A stretch of DNA of 64,000 bases, from the NCBI GenBank assembly GCA_965222855.1, contig CBDCUL010000008.1:18703-82702 (forward strand), read 5' to 3'. A program made the translations under genes and the position numbers. This DNA comes from JABABV01 sp965222855 (GTDB lineage Bacteria; Bacillota_I; Bacilli_A; Mycoplasmatales; JABABV01). Shown here piece by piece: positions 10,851 through 21,582 of this stretch (the stretch's first letter is position 1; the number at the start of each line of letters is the position of its first letter). The notes beneath the pieces are model-generated. The model did no database searches and was not told where the DNA came from. It worked only from the letters and a program-made list of their open reading frames with translations.

Positions 10851-12302
10851 TTAACTATGTTGTCATTGAGATATGTTATAAAGAGCTGTTTTATTATAAT
10901 ATACTCTAATATCTGTACTTGTATAACCACCATAACCTAAGTTAATCTTAATATAATGGTCTTTACACACACTTTTATATTCTGCTGTTCAATTTCGCTT
11001 ACCTAGACCAAAGTTATTAAATTGATCGGCAATTAATTGAGGGTTGTTTTTGATGTCTTTGCTTACAGCTGCTGAAAAATGATTTCAATCATAGAAATTA
11101 TTTACTGAGCCTTGTTTTTCTCAATTTAGTGCATTATATTGATTATTATGAAAATCAATATGAATTGTAACATTTTGGAAAATTGTGTTATCAGTAATTG
11201 TTGCTGTAATTCTTTGATTTGTTCAATCAGTATTAATATTACTAATTACATAAGTATCATTTTTATTTCAAGCGACATTATTGACTCCGCTAATTGATAA
11301 TTCGTTAGTTATATTATAATGAGTATTTTTTAAATCATAATTTGCAGCGACTTCAAATTTAGCAAATGTATATTGTGCTGGTTTAATTACTGAACTATCT
11401 GTTCAAGTAATTCCAAAATCATTAATACTGTATGTTTGTGAGTTTACATCATATGTTGCTAATGCTTTAAATGATTTATCTTCACCTGCAACATTAATTA
11501 TTCCATAAATATGAGCTGATGATGTTGTTATTGGGTTACCCATTATGAAAACTGTATTAGTTTGAATGTTAGTTGCAATGATAGTAGGAGATATCGTTCA
11601 ATTTAAACCAATTGGTAAATGGTTTTTAATTGTGTTCGCAACTGGTACATCTAAGTTAGCGCTATCAAAAATTGAAGTAGCTGGAGTTAAATTTGAGATA
11701 GCTGGAGTTAGGTCATCTCATTTAGGCATAGCTGGAGTTAGGTCATCTCATTTAGGCATAGCTGGAGTTAGGTCATCTCATTTAGGCATAGCTGGAGTCA
11801 AGTTTGACATAGCTGGAGTCAAGTTTGAGATTGGTTTACTTCATTTAATATTTAAACTAGTAATAAAATAATTTTCATTACTAATATTGTAAAATGCTGT
11901 TGCGGTAAATATTACATCTTTATTGTTAACAGTTACTACCCCATAAATATTAGCTGATGACGATACTGTTGTTGGCTCACCTTTGATAAGAAAAGTTTGA
12001 GTTTGAATATTAGTTGCAATAATATTTGATAAAGTTCATAAAGCGCCAATTGGAATATAGTTTTTAATTGTATTAGAAACTGGTGCTTTTAAGTTAGAAC
12101 TATCAAAAATTGAAGTATTGGGTGTAATTTTTTGACCAGGAATTATTAATTTTGTATTCGGTGTTGTTTTATCACCATGTGGCATTGGTGTATTTTTATG
12201 ATTTAATACCATAACTGTAGGAGTCCCGATAGCAACTAAAGCTATAATTCCTACCGATAAAGATGATACTATGATTTTTGATTTTTTTTGCATATTTTTC
12301 AC
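10851..12302 (-). CDS. membrane-anchored surface protein with internal duplication and PKWDDLTPAM repeats
   Basis: The 483-residue protein has an N-terminal hydrophobic segment (IIVSSLSVGIIALVAIGTP) but no lipobox cysteine, so it is anchored or secreted rather than lipidated. Two homologous modules of about 90 residues follow, each starting TSIFDS(S/A)NL and containing NTIKN(Y/H)(I/L)PIG and ATNIQT. They are joined by a Thr/Pro-rich linker of three 10-residue PKWDDLTPAM units flanked by 7-residue SNLTPAM/ISNLTPA units. The C-terminal third is unrelated to known families as far as I can see. Repeat number variation would change the spacer length between the modules. RBS is AAGGAGTG. Likely a surface protein; function unknown. 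Confidence 0.82.
11677..11829 (+). repeat. coding tandem repeat array (30-bp and 21-bp units)
   Basis: Three identical 30-bp units at 11698-11727, 11728-11757 and 11758-11787 are flanked by 21-bp units at 11677-11697, 11788-11808 and 11809-11829. All units share TAGCTGGAGT(T/C)A. Unit lengths are multiples of three and encode the linker of the protein at 10851-12302. Confidence 0.95.
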
Positions 12303-12741
12303 TCCTTGTTTATGATTTTTTAGATAATGTTGTTATAATGTTGTTATAAATTAGTTACCTATAATTTAATATAAACTTCAAATAAATTAGTTTAGTTTAT
12401 TTGCTGAAAAAGATATAAAAAATACCATATATATTTATTAAAATATTTTATAATAATATAAACATTTTTAATTTAATAATTGGTATTTAATAACTATTTT
12501 TATTGTTTTTTGCATTTATATAGAATTATTTTAATTTAATTTGTATATACAATTATACCATAAAGGTGTTAATTTAGCAATATATTTCATAAAAAAAATA
12601 ATCAGTAAAAGGTTAATATTAAAGCTTTATTATAATAAAACGTATTTTTTTGAAATTTTTTTGAAATTTTTTTAAAAAAAACACCGAAAATTATTGACTT
12701 TATATGTTTAGTACTATAAAATTATAAGAGCAACTTAATTT
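12303..12741. other. AT-rich intergenic region between divergent units
   Basis: No ORF is seen. It must hold the minus-strand promoter of the repeat protein and the plus-strand tRNA promoter: TTGACT at 12694-12699 with TAAAAT at 12717-12722 (17-base spacing) or TATAAA at 12715-12720. Confidence 0.55.
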
Positions 12742-12825
12742 GGAGGGGTAGTGAAGTGGCTAAACACGGTTGACTGTAACTCAACTCCTTAGGGTTCGGG
12801 GGTTCGAATCCCTCCCCCTCCACCA
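12742..12825 (+). tRNA. tRNA-Tyr(GTA)
   Basis: Acceptor GGAGGGG/CCCCTCC, anticodon loop CTGTAAC (GTA), long variable arm of a class II tRNA, T loop TTCGAAT, and CCA encoded. Confidence 0.95.
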
Positions 12826-12832
12826 TTTTATT

Positions 12833-12907
12833 TGGGGTATAGCCAAGCGGTAAGGCACACGGTTTTGATCCGTGTATGCGTTGGTTCAAATCCAGCTACC
12901 CCAGCCA
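12833..12907 (+). tRNA. tRNA-Gln(TTG)
   Basis: Acceptor TGGGGTA/TACCCCA, anticodon loop TTTTGAT, T loop TTCAAAT, CCA encoded. It lies 7 bases after tRNA-Tyr. Confidence 0.95.
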
Positions 12908-12931
12908 TATCATCATTGTGATGGCTTGTTT

Positions 12932-12965
12932 AAAAAACAATTAATTAATTTTAATTGTTTTTTTT
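12932..12965 (+). terminator. terminator of the Tyr-Gln tRNA unit
   Basis: AAAAACAATTAA...TTAATTGTTTTTTTT hairpin with T run. Confidence 0.85.
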
Positions 12966-13003
12966 ATGTTTATTTTTCAGAAATTTTAATTATAATTCTA
13001 CTA

Positions 13004-13040
13004 TAAAAAAATAATAGTTTTTAATAACTATTATTTTTTA
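13004..13040 (-). terminator. terminator of the 601-residue lipoprotein
   Basis: AAAAAATAATAGTT/AACTATTATTTTTT hairpin lies immediately after the minus-strand stop at 13054. Confidence 0.83.
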
Positions 13041-13053
13041 ATATTGTTTAAAA

Positions 13054-14859
13054 TTATAGTGCATTCATATCATGATTAATTGTCGGTGCACTTTTAATAT
13101 CTTTTTCTGTAAATGTAGCTGCGTTGCCACTAGATCAACTATAAGAAAATACTGCTCCATCCCCACCAAGTGGTGTTTTGTATTGAGTATCAGTTTGGCT
13201 ATAAAATTTTACCGTGAATTCAATTGATAAAGTATTGTAGTTAATTGTCGCTGTTTGCACAATAGCATCTAGAGTTGTTACATGAAATTGATCTTCATTA
13301 TTACCAAATAATTTAGCTAAATTAGGATATTCAACTCAATGAGACCCGTTATGATAAGCATCATCAAGTCCGAAACATAAATAGTTGGTGGGTGCTCCAG
13401 TAGCGGGTGCTCCAGCACCTCTATATGTTGATAAAAATGTTTTAGCAGAATTTAATCATGTTTTTGATGCTGCCGGGATATTTGGAGGAGCGACTGTTTT
13501 TGCTGGTTTAAAATCAGTCATTTGAATATCATCTCACGCATTAGCTCCAGTATTTTGTTTTTCGGTTGCAGTAACGTTATAGCGTGAATTAGACGCATTA
13601 TTAGGCAGGTTTGCTGGTGGAGTAACTGTTAAGGTAATTGAGTTAGTTGTTCGGTCTGGGGCCTCGTTTGTTGCTACAACAGCAGTGAACGGATCTTTGG
13701 TGTTGTTTATTGGTATCCCTCAGTTTTGAGGAAATGTTTTACGATACTCTGGATGATCTTGATTATTATACATTCAATATAAAACAGTGCGGACATCAAA
13801 ATTACTTTTATTTTGACCTCATTCAATTGCTTGATTTTTATAAACATTAAAATGATCAATAGTTGGGGTACCAACATTAATTTCACCAATGAAATTTTGT
13901 TTTCCACCAAAAATATTAATTAAATTAGTTGTTGAGCTCATTGTTGCTGAAATAATTTCTGTTTCAGTAACATCATAATATTTTCTTGTAAGCGTGTATG
14001 TAACTTTCTTGTTAGCGTTATCAATTTTGGGTGGCGACATCACTGAAGTACTATCAGTTCATTTTGGTTCACCAGGCATTGAGATATGAATATCTATTCA
14101 AGCAGCGAAGTCGCCCCCAGGTGCATGTTTAATTAAATCACTAAAAGTATTTTGATAATCTTTAAAAGTATAATTTAGCGTTCAATCAGTAATATTGTAT
14201 TTTACTCCTGTATAATTGGCACGAAATTTTAATGTAGTCTTATAAAAATCACCAGTTGCACCAGTCGTTTGTAAAACAATAACTAAAATAACGACATTCT
14301 TCTCAGAAGTATCATCATATGCATAACTATAAACTTTTAAATCAAAGTTTAAATTAATATTAACATTAGGGAGAAATTTTTTAGTCTCTTGTTGATAATT
14401 GAAAATTTGTTTTCACATTTGTTGAGCAGAATTGTCTGTTTCAATCTGTGCTTTATATTCTGCAAAAGATAATATTTTTTTAGGTGGACTACTACATTTT
14501 CAATCAGCAACTTTATAAGATTGATCTTTTATATACGTTGCTGTAAAAGTTGCTTCTTCTGTTTTTGTGCTTAAAGTACGAATAATAACTACTACATATT
14601 TTGATTGGTGATCATTAGTATGTTGATTAATGCTTAATTCTGATGGTTGTGCATTATCTCATCCAGTTGGGTGAGTTTGGTCAACAATCGCAATTGCCGT
14701 TTCGGCAGCAGCTTCTGCTAAAAAAATAGCAAACGTTGGTTTTGGTGGTGGTTTTGGTGCTCTTTTATGACCACAACTAATCGTTGTTGTTGTTACAAAA
14801 CTGATTGGAACTGCCAAGGCAATTGTTCCGAATAATAATTTTTTTCAAAGTTTTTGCAT
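13054..14859 (-). CDS. large lipoprotein distantly related to the four-gene array
   Basis: The 601-residue protein has the signal peptide LLFGTIALAVPISFVTTTT and Cys30 in ISCGHKR, followed by a Lys/Pro-rich stalk. The N-terminal half resembles the array proteins: TFAIFLAEAAAETAIAIVD, YQQETKKFLPNVNINLNFDL and NYTGVKYNITDWTLNYTF match the array's TWTGCKFSISDWTTNYSF block. After NIFGGKQNFIGEINVGTP a second region follows with its own IFGGKQ-like module and no homologue I recognise. No catalytic motif. The RBS is GAGGGAG. Probably a surface lipoprotein built by module duplication. Confidence 0.82.
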
Positions 14860-14973
14860 AATTAACTCCCTCAATAGTTTATTATTAAAACATATAATTA
14901 GTTTGTTAATATTCAATATATATACTAATTATATAATATATAATTTTTTTAATTGAAAGTGAGTTATTAAACT

Positions 14974-15639
14974 ATGAAAACTTTAGAAATTATTGCCCAT
15001 AACTTAGAAGATATTAAAGCGATTAACCAATCTTGTGCAACACGAATCGAATTGTGTATTGATATGGAACAAGATGGTTTAACGCCAACACGTGAATTAA
15101 TCACCCAAAGCTTGGCATTAACTACTATTCCAATTATGGTAATGATTAGAAATCATTCTCGTAATTTTGTATATAATAAAATAGAGTTTAGTGTAATGCT
15201 GGCCCAAATTAGCAATTATCGTAAATTAGGTATTAAGGGAATTGTTATTGGTTGTTTAAAAGCTAATAACAATGAAATTGACTTTGAACAAATGCGTGCT
15301 ATTAAACTAGCTACTCAAAATATCGAAATTACTTTTCATCGTGCTTTTGATCTAGTCGAAGATAAAATAAATTCTGCTAAAAAATTGGCAAAAATTGGCA
15401 TTAATCGGATTATGACTATTGGCACTCCGGGTCATCCTATTACTGATAATATAGAAATTTTACAAAGACTATCAGAAGAAATTGAAGTTTTAGCTGGGGG
15501 TGGTATTAATCAAAGTAATATCAAAACTTTATCTACTGCTGGTTTAGCGCATTTTCATGTCGGTACTGCTGTACGAGAATCAAAAAGTTGAAATGGAGCA
15601 ATTGATTTTAAAAAAATTGATCAATTATGAATTGCTTAA
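14974..15639 (+). CDS. cutC: CutC family protein
   Basis: The 221-residue (beta/alpha)8 barrel follows CutC along its length: IELCIDMEQDGLTPT at the first loop, IMVMIRNHSRNFVYN, GIKGIVIGCLK, ITFHRAFDLVED, NRIMTIGTPGHP, EVLAGGGINQSNI and HFHVGTAVRES. The IGTPG loop replaces the usual TSG. CutC was first linked to copper handling, though its enzymatic activity is not settled. Two TGA codons near the end are Trp; without them the protein would appear truncated at residue 205. The ATG follows AAAGTGAG and the gene converges on the ROK kinase across a terminator. Confidence 0.9.
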
Positions 15640-15720
15640 TTTTTTTAAAATAATAAATTTGAATTACAAAAATAATACAAAGTTGTATTAATTAAGTTAC
15701 TAGATTTTAAAAAGTAATTA

Positions 15721-15756
15721 AAAAAGTAAATTGGTAATTAACCAATTTACTTTTTG
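15721..15756. terminator. bidirectional terminator between cutC and the glycosidase operon
   Basis: AAAAAGTAAATTGGT/ACCAATTTACTTTTT has a 15-bp stem. The stop of the ROK gene at 15747 lies inside the hairpin. Confidence 0.9.
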
Positions 15757-16631
15757 TTGTTTTCTAATAATAATGCAAAATATAAACTACCAATTAAGTT
15801 TGCTCGATTACCTAATTTCGAAGCTACTATATTAGGAATATGATCGTATTCTTCAATCTGATTAATTTTATTTTGAGCCCGCTCTTTAATAATGTTTAAA
15901 TATTGTTGGTTACTAGATATCCCGCCGCCAAGAACGATATAATCGGGATTCAAAAAATATTCAACGTTAAATAAAAAATTAACAAACGGATCGATTGTTG
16001 TTTTTAAAAAGTCATTAACTTCTATTGGACGACGTTGTTGATAATCATTAAAAATTTGATCACCAGTATTAAAATTAGTTGCTAAATATTTATTGTATTG
16101 ATCAATCATTGCTCTAGTTGATGATGATCGTGACAGAATTTTATTATTATTGCTGTTTAGTGCATAGCCAAATTCACCAGTTAAATTATCTTTACCACGT
16201 AAAATTTTATGATCAATTGCTACAGCGCCACCAATGCCAGTGCCAACTACAACTGAAACTAAAATGCCATTATCTGAAAAACCACCTTTTCAAATTTCGC
16301 CTAAAATAGCGCAATTAGCATCATTCTCAATTGTAATTAAAATATTTGGAAAAGCTGCTTGTAAAATTAATTTAAAATTTCCTTCACAAATAAAAGGAAC
16401 CGCATTAAGGCCACGCACTGTACCAGCTTTATTAGAAACTGAACCAGGTAGTGAAAATACCATGCCAATAATAGGTTGATCTTGAAGATATTTTTTTAAT
16501 AATGTAATTAAATCAGGGAAATTATCAACTGTTGGCTGATGCGTTATTTGATCAAAATTGCCATCTTTGTCGAGCAGTGCCATTTTGATAAAAGTGCCGC
16601 CAACATCAACTGCTAAATATTTTTTTAACAT
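15747..16631 (-). CDS. ROK-family sugar kinase
   Basis: The 294-residue kinase has the ROK ATP-binding start LAVDVGGTFIKMALLD (residues 6-21), the substrate loop IENDANCAILGE with the catalytic Asp, and VVGTGIGGAVAID. The zinc motif CxCGxxGC of many ROK proteins is missing, as in several ROK glucokinases and ManNAc kinases. It probably phosphorylates a hexose released by the two glycosidases encoded just upstream, with 3 bases between the mannosidase stop and its ATG. Glucose, mannose or fructose are all possible. Confidence 0.85.
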
Positions 16632-16634
16632 CTT

Positions 16635-19223
16635 TTAAACTCCAATCTTAATTTTTGGTAAAGTAAAAATAATGGTTACTATTTTTTGCGATTCTATAAC
16701 AATACTCGTTTGATTAAATTGATAATCAAGATCACTAAATTGTTTTTTAAATGCAAAATTAATATTTTTATTATTGATTTTTAAATCAAATGTTTGTGCT
16801 TGATTTTTTAAATTAGCAATTCTTAATTCAATATGTATTTGATCGATATATCGCAAACTACTAATTAATAAATTGGCATTGATTTTAAGATTTGCTAATT
16901 TAATATTAGTCACATTTGTTGTTTGGTCATAATTAATTACAAAGCGATCGGCACTAAATTCTAAATCATCAAGATTACCATCATAATAAAAACCACTCTC
17001 AAAATTTCAACTATTAACTAATTTGGCAGTTTGTTGATCGTTAAATGAAAATCCAAAATCAAACACTAATTCTTTTTGGAGTTGCGCATCAGGAGTTGCT
17101 AAATGTATCCCTGATGGACGTCCTGGACGTCAAACTAAATCTTTATTACCAATAAACCCATAACTTCTAAAAAGCGTGACTTCAAGGCTATTATCAACTA
17201 CTTGAAATTCGTTATTTCCGCGTGTTAATAATGTGAAATTATCAAACTGTGGAATCAAAATCGCATTGTCATTAGTAGTAATTGGGCACGGAAATTCTTT
17301 GTAACCTTTTTTAACTCAATCTAATTCACTAAAATTAGCGCGTGATGTTAGTGAATTAGATTGAGTAGCATAAACATCACTTAAATTAAACTCAGTTTCA
17401 AAATTAAAATTAATTACTCATTTAGTATTTTGTGATTTGTTATTAGTTTTAACTTTAATTTTATAAGTTTCGCCATATCATTTACTAATAATAATTTTAA
17501 ACGTTTGTGATTTATTATTTTGATAAGTTACAACATGGTCTAATTCAATTAGATGATATAAAAGAGTTGTAATATTTTTAGTGATTTTATTTAAAGCACT
17601 AATTTTTGTTGTTTTTTGATTTTGGGGATTAGGTGAGAAATCATAACTATCACCAAAATCATCATAAGGTAAAATATTAATAAAATCATCTAGTGATAAA
17701 TGTTTATTAATATATCTAATGCAATGGCGATGAATTCATAAATGATTATCAGGGTCACCAATAATGTTAGTAAAATTCTGATTTAATTTTACTGCCCCAT
17801 TATGATGATTAATTTTAAACACTTGATAACTTAGTGGTTGCATTAATGGTGTTTTGATTGCAACTTCAAATTCATAATACGGATTATATTCTAGCGTAGT
17901 TAAACGCTTCGTAATTTTTTTAATTTTTAAAACAAAATTACGATCATTAGAAGTAATCATTTTTTGCGTTGAAGTTATTTTAGAATCTAGTGTTATTACG
18001 CGCGCATAAGGTGCTAAATTAAAACATAAAATATCTGTTTTAGCATCTAAGTTTAATTGGTGAAATATTTTCTTTTTAATGATTGCGATTTCCATCATAA
18101 TCATTTGATGAGCTTGGGTTAAGCGATTGAAAATATCTTTGTTAGTGCCATCGCTATTACAGTTACCTAAACTATCATGTGCTTGACTAACTAAGATTTT
18201 TTTCATAACTTCATCAATAATACGTTGATTATTATAAGTTGGTTGGAATTGGCGATACATAATAGTTAGTGGTTCCAATTCATAATAGAGTTTTATTTCA
18301 CATTGACGAAATAAGTTTTTAAGATCATAGCGTGATGATGCAATTGTGCGATGGATTCTTGCTAAGTATGGTCAGTGAAGACTAGTATTAATTTCGTAAT
18401 TTGGTTTTTCAACATTAGCAAAAAACTGATCAAAATTACTAATTATTCATTCGTGGTCAGGATCAATTTTATTTAACTCATTAATCACTAAAGGTAAATC
18501 ATTAATAATCGGACCTTCATCGCCCCCAAAAGGTAATAAAATATTTTTAGCTAATTCGTCGGGCGAGCGATCTTTAATCGTTTTTAAAAATGGTAATAAG
18601 TCAGCCAGAATTTTTGGTGTTTTAGCTTGGTAGTTTATCGCATTAATTTTATTATAAGGAAAAACACCACCAAAAACTCAATAACCATGTTGTAAACAAT
18701 ATGTTGGAATCTCACTTCCATCAATCCCTTTTCAATTGAAATAAACCGTTTGATCATTATCTTCTTTTTTCATTCCGCGTCAAAAAATCATATTTTTTAG
18801 TGCAAAATAATTAAAAATTTGTGGTAAATTTATATTAAATCCAAAAGAATCTGGTAAATAAGCACTAGTAATGCTACGTCCTAAATCATTAGCAATATTA
18901 ATTCCGTATTCTAAATTACGAATAATGCTTTCACCTAATGAATTGAACATATCTGGTTGTGAATATCATGGACCTAGTAATAATTTGTTCGCTAATGCTA
19001 GTTTAACTAACGCAGCGCGATCATTTGAGCTACTTGCTAAATAATCATCTAAGATTGAAACTTGGCCGTCTAAGACAAAGTTTTTAAATTGAGAATTATT
19101 ATTTAGCACTTTAATAATTTCTGTTAAATTATGGTTAAATAAAGTGTTGGCTTGGCTTTGGCTAAAATATCATTCCCGATCTCAATGAGTATGGGGAACA
19201 ACATGAATTTTTCATTTTTTCAT
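16635..19223 (-). CDS. GH38 alpha-mannosidase
   Basis: The 862-residue protein starts KWKIHVVPHTHWDREWY, the GH38 zinc-site signature (His and Asp ligands). It then has SAYLPDSFGFNINLPQIF with the nucleophile Asp region, LPFGGDEGP, and VSQAHDSLGNCNSDGTN carrying another zinc-ligand His. The C-terminal two thirds are beta-sandwich domains. It hydrolyses alpha-mannosides. Bacterial relatives such as MngB act on mannosyl-glycerate phosphate or host-glycan mannose. The RBS AGGAGGA sits inside the end of the GH1 gene, whose stop is 5 bases upstream. No signal peptide, so it acts on imported substrate. Confidence 0.92.
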
Positions 19224-19227
19224 TAGA

Positions 19228-20583
19228 TTATAAATCCTCCTCGTGCGCAATAAAGTTTTTAAATCATGTAAATGATTTTTTAGCGCTGCGCTTACCACTA
19301 TTAATATCTAGAGCAATAATTCCATAACGATTTTTATAAGCATTTAATCAAGATCAATTATCAATATAAGTTCACATATGGAATCCAAAACAATTACTAC
19401 CATCTTTAATAGCACGTTTGACTTGTTGAATATGTTCATTTAAAAATTCAATTCGGTAATCATCAACAATAATATTTGATTGTTGATGATTACTAATTAC
19501 TTCATCAGCGATGCCAATGCCATTTTCAGCGAGATAGACAGGAATATTATGATAGTTGTTCTTAATATGCATTAACGCTTCATAAATGCCTTCAGGATAA
19601 ATTTCTCAACCACGCGATTTATTAATTCTAATGTTTGGTTTTTGATAATCATTATAATATAATTGATTAGGTAGCTCTTTGCTAATTTTATTAACTGGTG
19701 CTTTAATGCGCAATGGTTGATAATAATTAATGCCTAAAAAATCAATTTGATATTTTTTAATACTATCTCATTGCGCTGGAGTATTAGTTCACATTCAATT
19801 TCGAGCTTTTGCTTCTGTGATTAGCATTGCTGGAATTTCACCTTTAACACAACCATCTAAAAAATAACTATTTTGTCAAATATCAGCTCATTTAGCTGCT
19901 AAGCGATCACTTGGTGAATCACTTCTTGGTTTTGGTAATTTAATATTTAAAATGATGCCAATTTGACCATCGTATTTTCCAGCACGATAAACTCTAATCG
20001 CTTCCTTATGCGCTAACAATGTGTATCACATTGATTTTAGCGCATTAGGAATGCTTTCTTGAGCAGGATAGTGGTATTTATATAAGTATTGACATTCAAC
20101 ATGAACAATTGGTTCATTGAATGTAACTCATTTTTTAACACGATCGCCAAATAGTTCAAAACATTTGCTAGCATAATAACTATAAAATTCGACACTTTTA
20201 GAATTAGTTCATCCGCCAATTTTCATTAATCACATTGGCATATCAAAATGAAAAAGATTAATAATTGGTTCGATGTCATTAACAATCATATAATCAATCA
20301 TTTGATTATAAAAAGTTACTGCTGCTGGATTGACGTTTCTACCATCAGGTATTAAAAAGGTTCATTGAATTGAAGTACGTAATGAATTAAAATTAGCTTT
20401 TTTAGCTCAATCAATATCTGTTTTATATTGATTGAGGAAATCATTACAGACGAATTTTTGCTGATAAAATTTTTCCGGATGTTCTTGGAATCAATAATCT
20501 CAAGTTGATTGTGATTTATTAATACCAACTCCTTCAGTTTGCGGACCAGAAAAAGCACTACCTCATAAAAATTTTTGTTTCAT
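19228..20583 (-). CDS. GH1 glycosidase, likely 6-phospho-beta-glycosidase
   Basis: The 451-residue protein has GH1 landmarks: FLWGSAFSGPQTEG at the N-terminus, acid/base in WVTFNEPIVH, and nucleophile in PVYLAENGIGI. In the aglycone/phosphate loop it reads DNWSWLNAYKNRYG. The Ser at the position that is Glu in plain beta-glucosidases and the Tyr nine residues later are features of 6-phospho enzymes such as LacG (SWSNGYEKRYG), although the Lys is shifted by one. It would cleave PTS-imported phospho-disaccharides. It is first gene of the GH1-GH38-ROK operon with RBS GGAGGT. Confidence 0.88.
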
Positions 20584-20763
20584 ATTTTTAAGACCTCCGT
20601 TATTTAATAATTGTAATATAAATAAAGTATAAAACTAAAAAATAAAAAAATAAATTGCTTTATTATAAAATAATTCAGTCATAAGTTAAATTTTAAAAAA
20701 ATGCTAAATTAAATATTTTTTATTTTTTTTCATAAAATGCTTGTGTTTTTCCCGAAATAAATA

Positions 20764-20769
20764 TATAAT
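20764..20769 (+). promoter_or_regulatory. promoter of the eight-tRNA operon
   Basis: TATAAT at 20764-20769 is preceded by TTGTGT at 20741-20746 with a 17-base spacer. The first tRNA begins 44 bases later. Confidence 0.72.
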
Positions 20770-20812
20770 GATAGGGCATAAATATTTTTATTTATTCGTA
20801 TATGGTCGTTAT

Positions 20813-20889
20813 CGGGAAGTGGCTCAGCTTGGTAGAGCATTCGGTTTGGGACCGAAGGGTCGCAGGTTCGAATCCTGTCTTCCCGACCA
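20813..20889 (+). tRNA. tRNA-Pro(TGG)
   Basis: Acceptor CGGGAAG/CTTCCCG, anticodon TGG, CCA encoded. Confidence 0.96.
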
Positions 20890-20890
20890 T

Positions 20891-20966
20891 GGGGTGGTAG
20901 CTCAATTGGTAGAGCACCTGTCTTGCACACAGGAGGTCGCAAGTTCGATTCTTGTCCGCTCCACCA
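20891..20966 (+). tRNA. tRNA-Ala(TGC)
   Basis: Acceptor GGGGTGG/CCGCTCC, which includes G-U pairs; anticodon TGC; CCA encoded. Confidence 0.95.
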
Positions 20967-20968
20967 TT

Positions 20969-21045
20969 GGCGGGGTAGCTCAGTTGGCTAGAGCACTCGG
21001 TTCATACCCGAAAGGTCGCGAGTTCAAGTCTCGCTCCCGCCACCA
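20969..21045 (+). tRNA. tRNA-Met(CAT), elongator type
   Basis: Acceptor GGCGGGG/TCCCGCC is fully paired and the anticodon stem is CTCGG/CCGAA. This matches elongator Met of Bacillus rather than the initiator. Confidence 0.9.
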
Positions 21046-21069
21046 TATGGACGTAACTTACATTAATTC

Positions 21070-21146
21070 GGACTCTTAGCTCAGTTGGTTAGAGCCACCG
21101 GCTCATAACCGGTTGGTCACAGGTTCGAGTCCTGTAGGGTCCACCA
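21070..21146 (+). tRNA. tRNA-Ile(CAT), lysidine-dependent
   Basis: GGACTCT/AGGGTCC acceptor and anticodon loop CTCATAA. The body resembles Bacillus tRNA-Ile2, whose CAT is read as AUA after TilS modification. Confidence 0.85.
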
Positions 21147-21147
21147 C

Positions 21148-21240
21148 GGAGGAATACCCAAGTCTGGCTGAAGGGATCGGTCTTGAAAACCGGCAGGTCG
21201 AGAAATCGGCGCGGGGGTTCGAATCCCTCTTCCTCCGCCA
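21148..21240 (+). tRNA. tRNA-Ser(TGA)
   Basis: 93 bases with a long variable arm, anticodon TGA in TCTTGAAAA, acceptor GGAGGAA/TTCCTCC. Confidence 0.95.
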
Positions 21241-21246
21241 TTATAT

Positions 21247-21323
21247 CGCAGGGTGGAGCAGTTTGGTAGCTCGTCGGGCTCATAACCCGAAGGCCGTAGG
21301 TTCAAATCCTGCCCCTGCAACCA
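21247..21323 (+). tRNA. initiator tRNA-fMet(CAT)
   Basis: Unpaired C1-A72 at the acceptor end and three G-C pairs (GGG/CCC) in the anticodon stem are initiator hallmarks. Confidence 0.94.
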
Positions 21324-21328
21324 TTTAA

Positions 21329-21404
21329 GGTCCTGTAGTGAAGCGGTTATCATGCCTCCCTGTCACGGAGGAGATCGCGGGTTCGAGTCCCGTCAGGACC
21401 GCCA
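21329..21404 (+). tRNA. tRNA-Asp(GTC)
   Basis: Acceptor GGTCCTG/CAGGACC, anticodon GTC, CCA encoded. Confidence 0.95.
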
Positions 21405-21405
21405 T

Positions 21406-21481
21406 GGTTCAGTAGCTCAGTCGGTAGAGCAAGGGACTGAAAATCCCTGTGTCGGCGGTTCAATTCCGTCCTGAATCACCA
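21406..21481 (+). tRNA. tRNA-Phe(GAA)
   Basis: Acceptor GGTTCAG/CTGAATC, anticodon loop CTGAAAA, CCA encoded. It is the last gene of the cluster. Confidence 0.95.
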
Positions 21482-21502
21482 TTTATATCAATAAATGTTG
21501 AC

Positions 21503-21531
21503 CAAAACACTTTGAAAAAAGTGTTTTTTTT
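21503..21531 (+). terminator. terminator of the eight-tRNA operon
   Basis: AAAACACTTT-GAAAA-AAGTGTTTTTTT hairpin. Confidence 0.87.
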
Positions 21532-21582
21532 ATTATTATATTTCTAAATGTGGGACAATAATGTTAAGCGAGGTCATATTAT

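Noticed and set aside
11698..11787. Three 30-bp repeats that look like a small CRISPR array
   Set aside because: There are no spacers, the units are directly contiguous and keep the reading frame; they are coding repeats.
11566..11871. 101-codon plus-strand ORF over the repeat array
   Set aside because: It is an antisense reading of the in-frame repeats and lacks an RBS.
20730..21353. Several ORFs of 60-110 codons on both strands across the tRNA cluster, some resembling annotated small proteins
   Set aside because: They are translations of tRNA genes and their complements; the tRNA structures explain the sequence fully.
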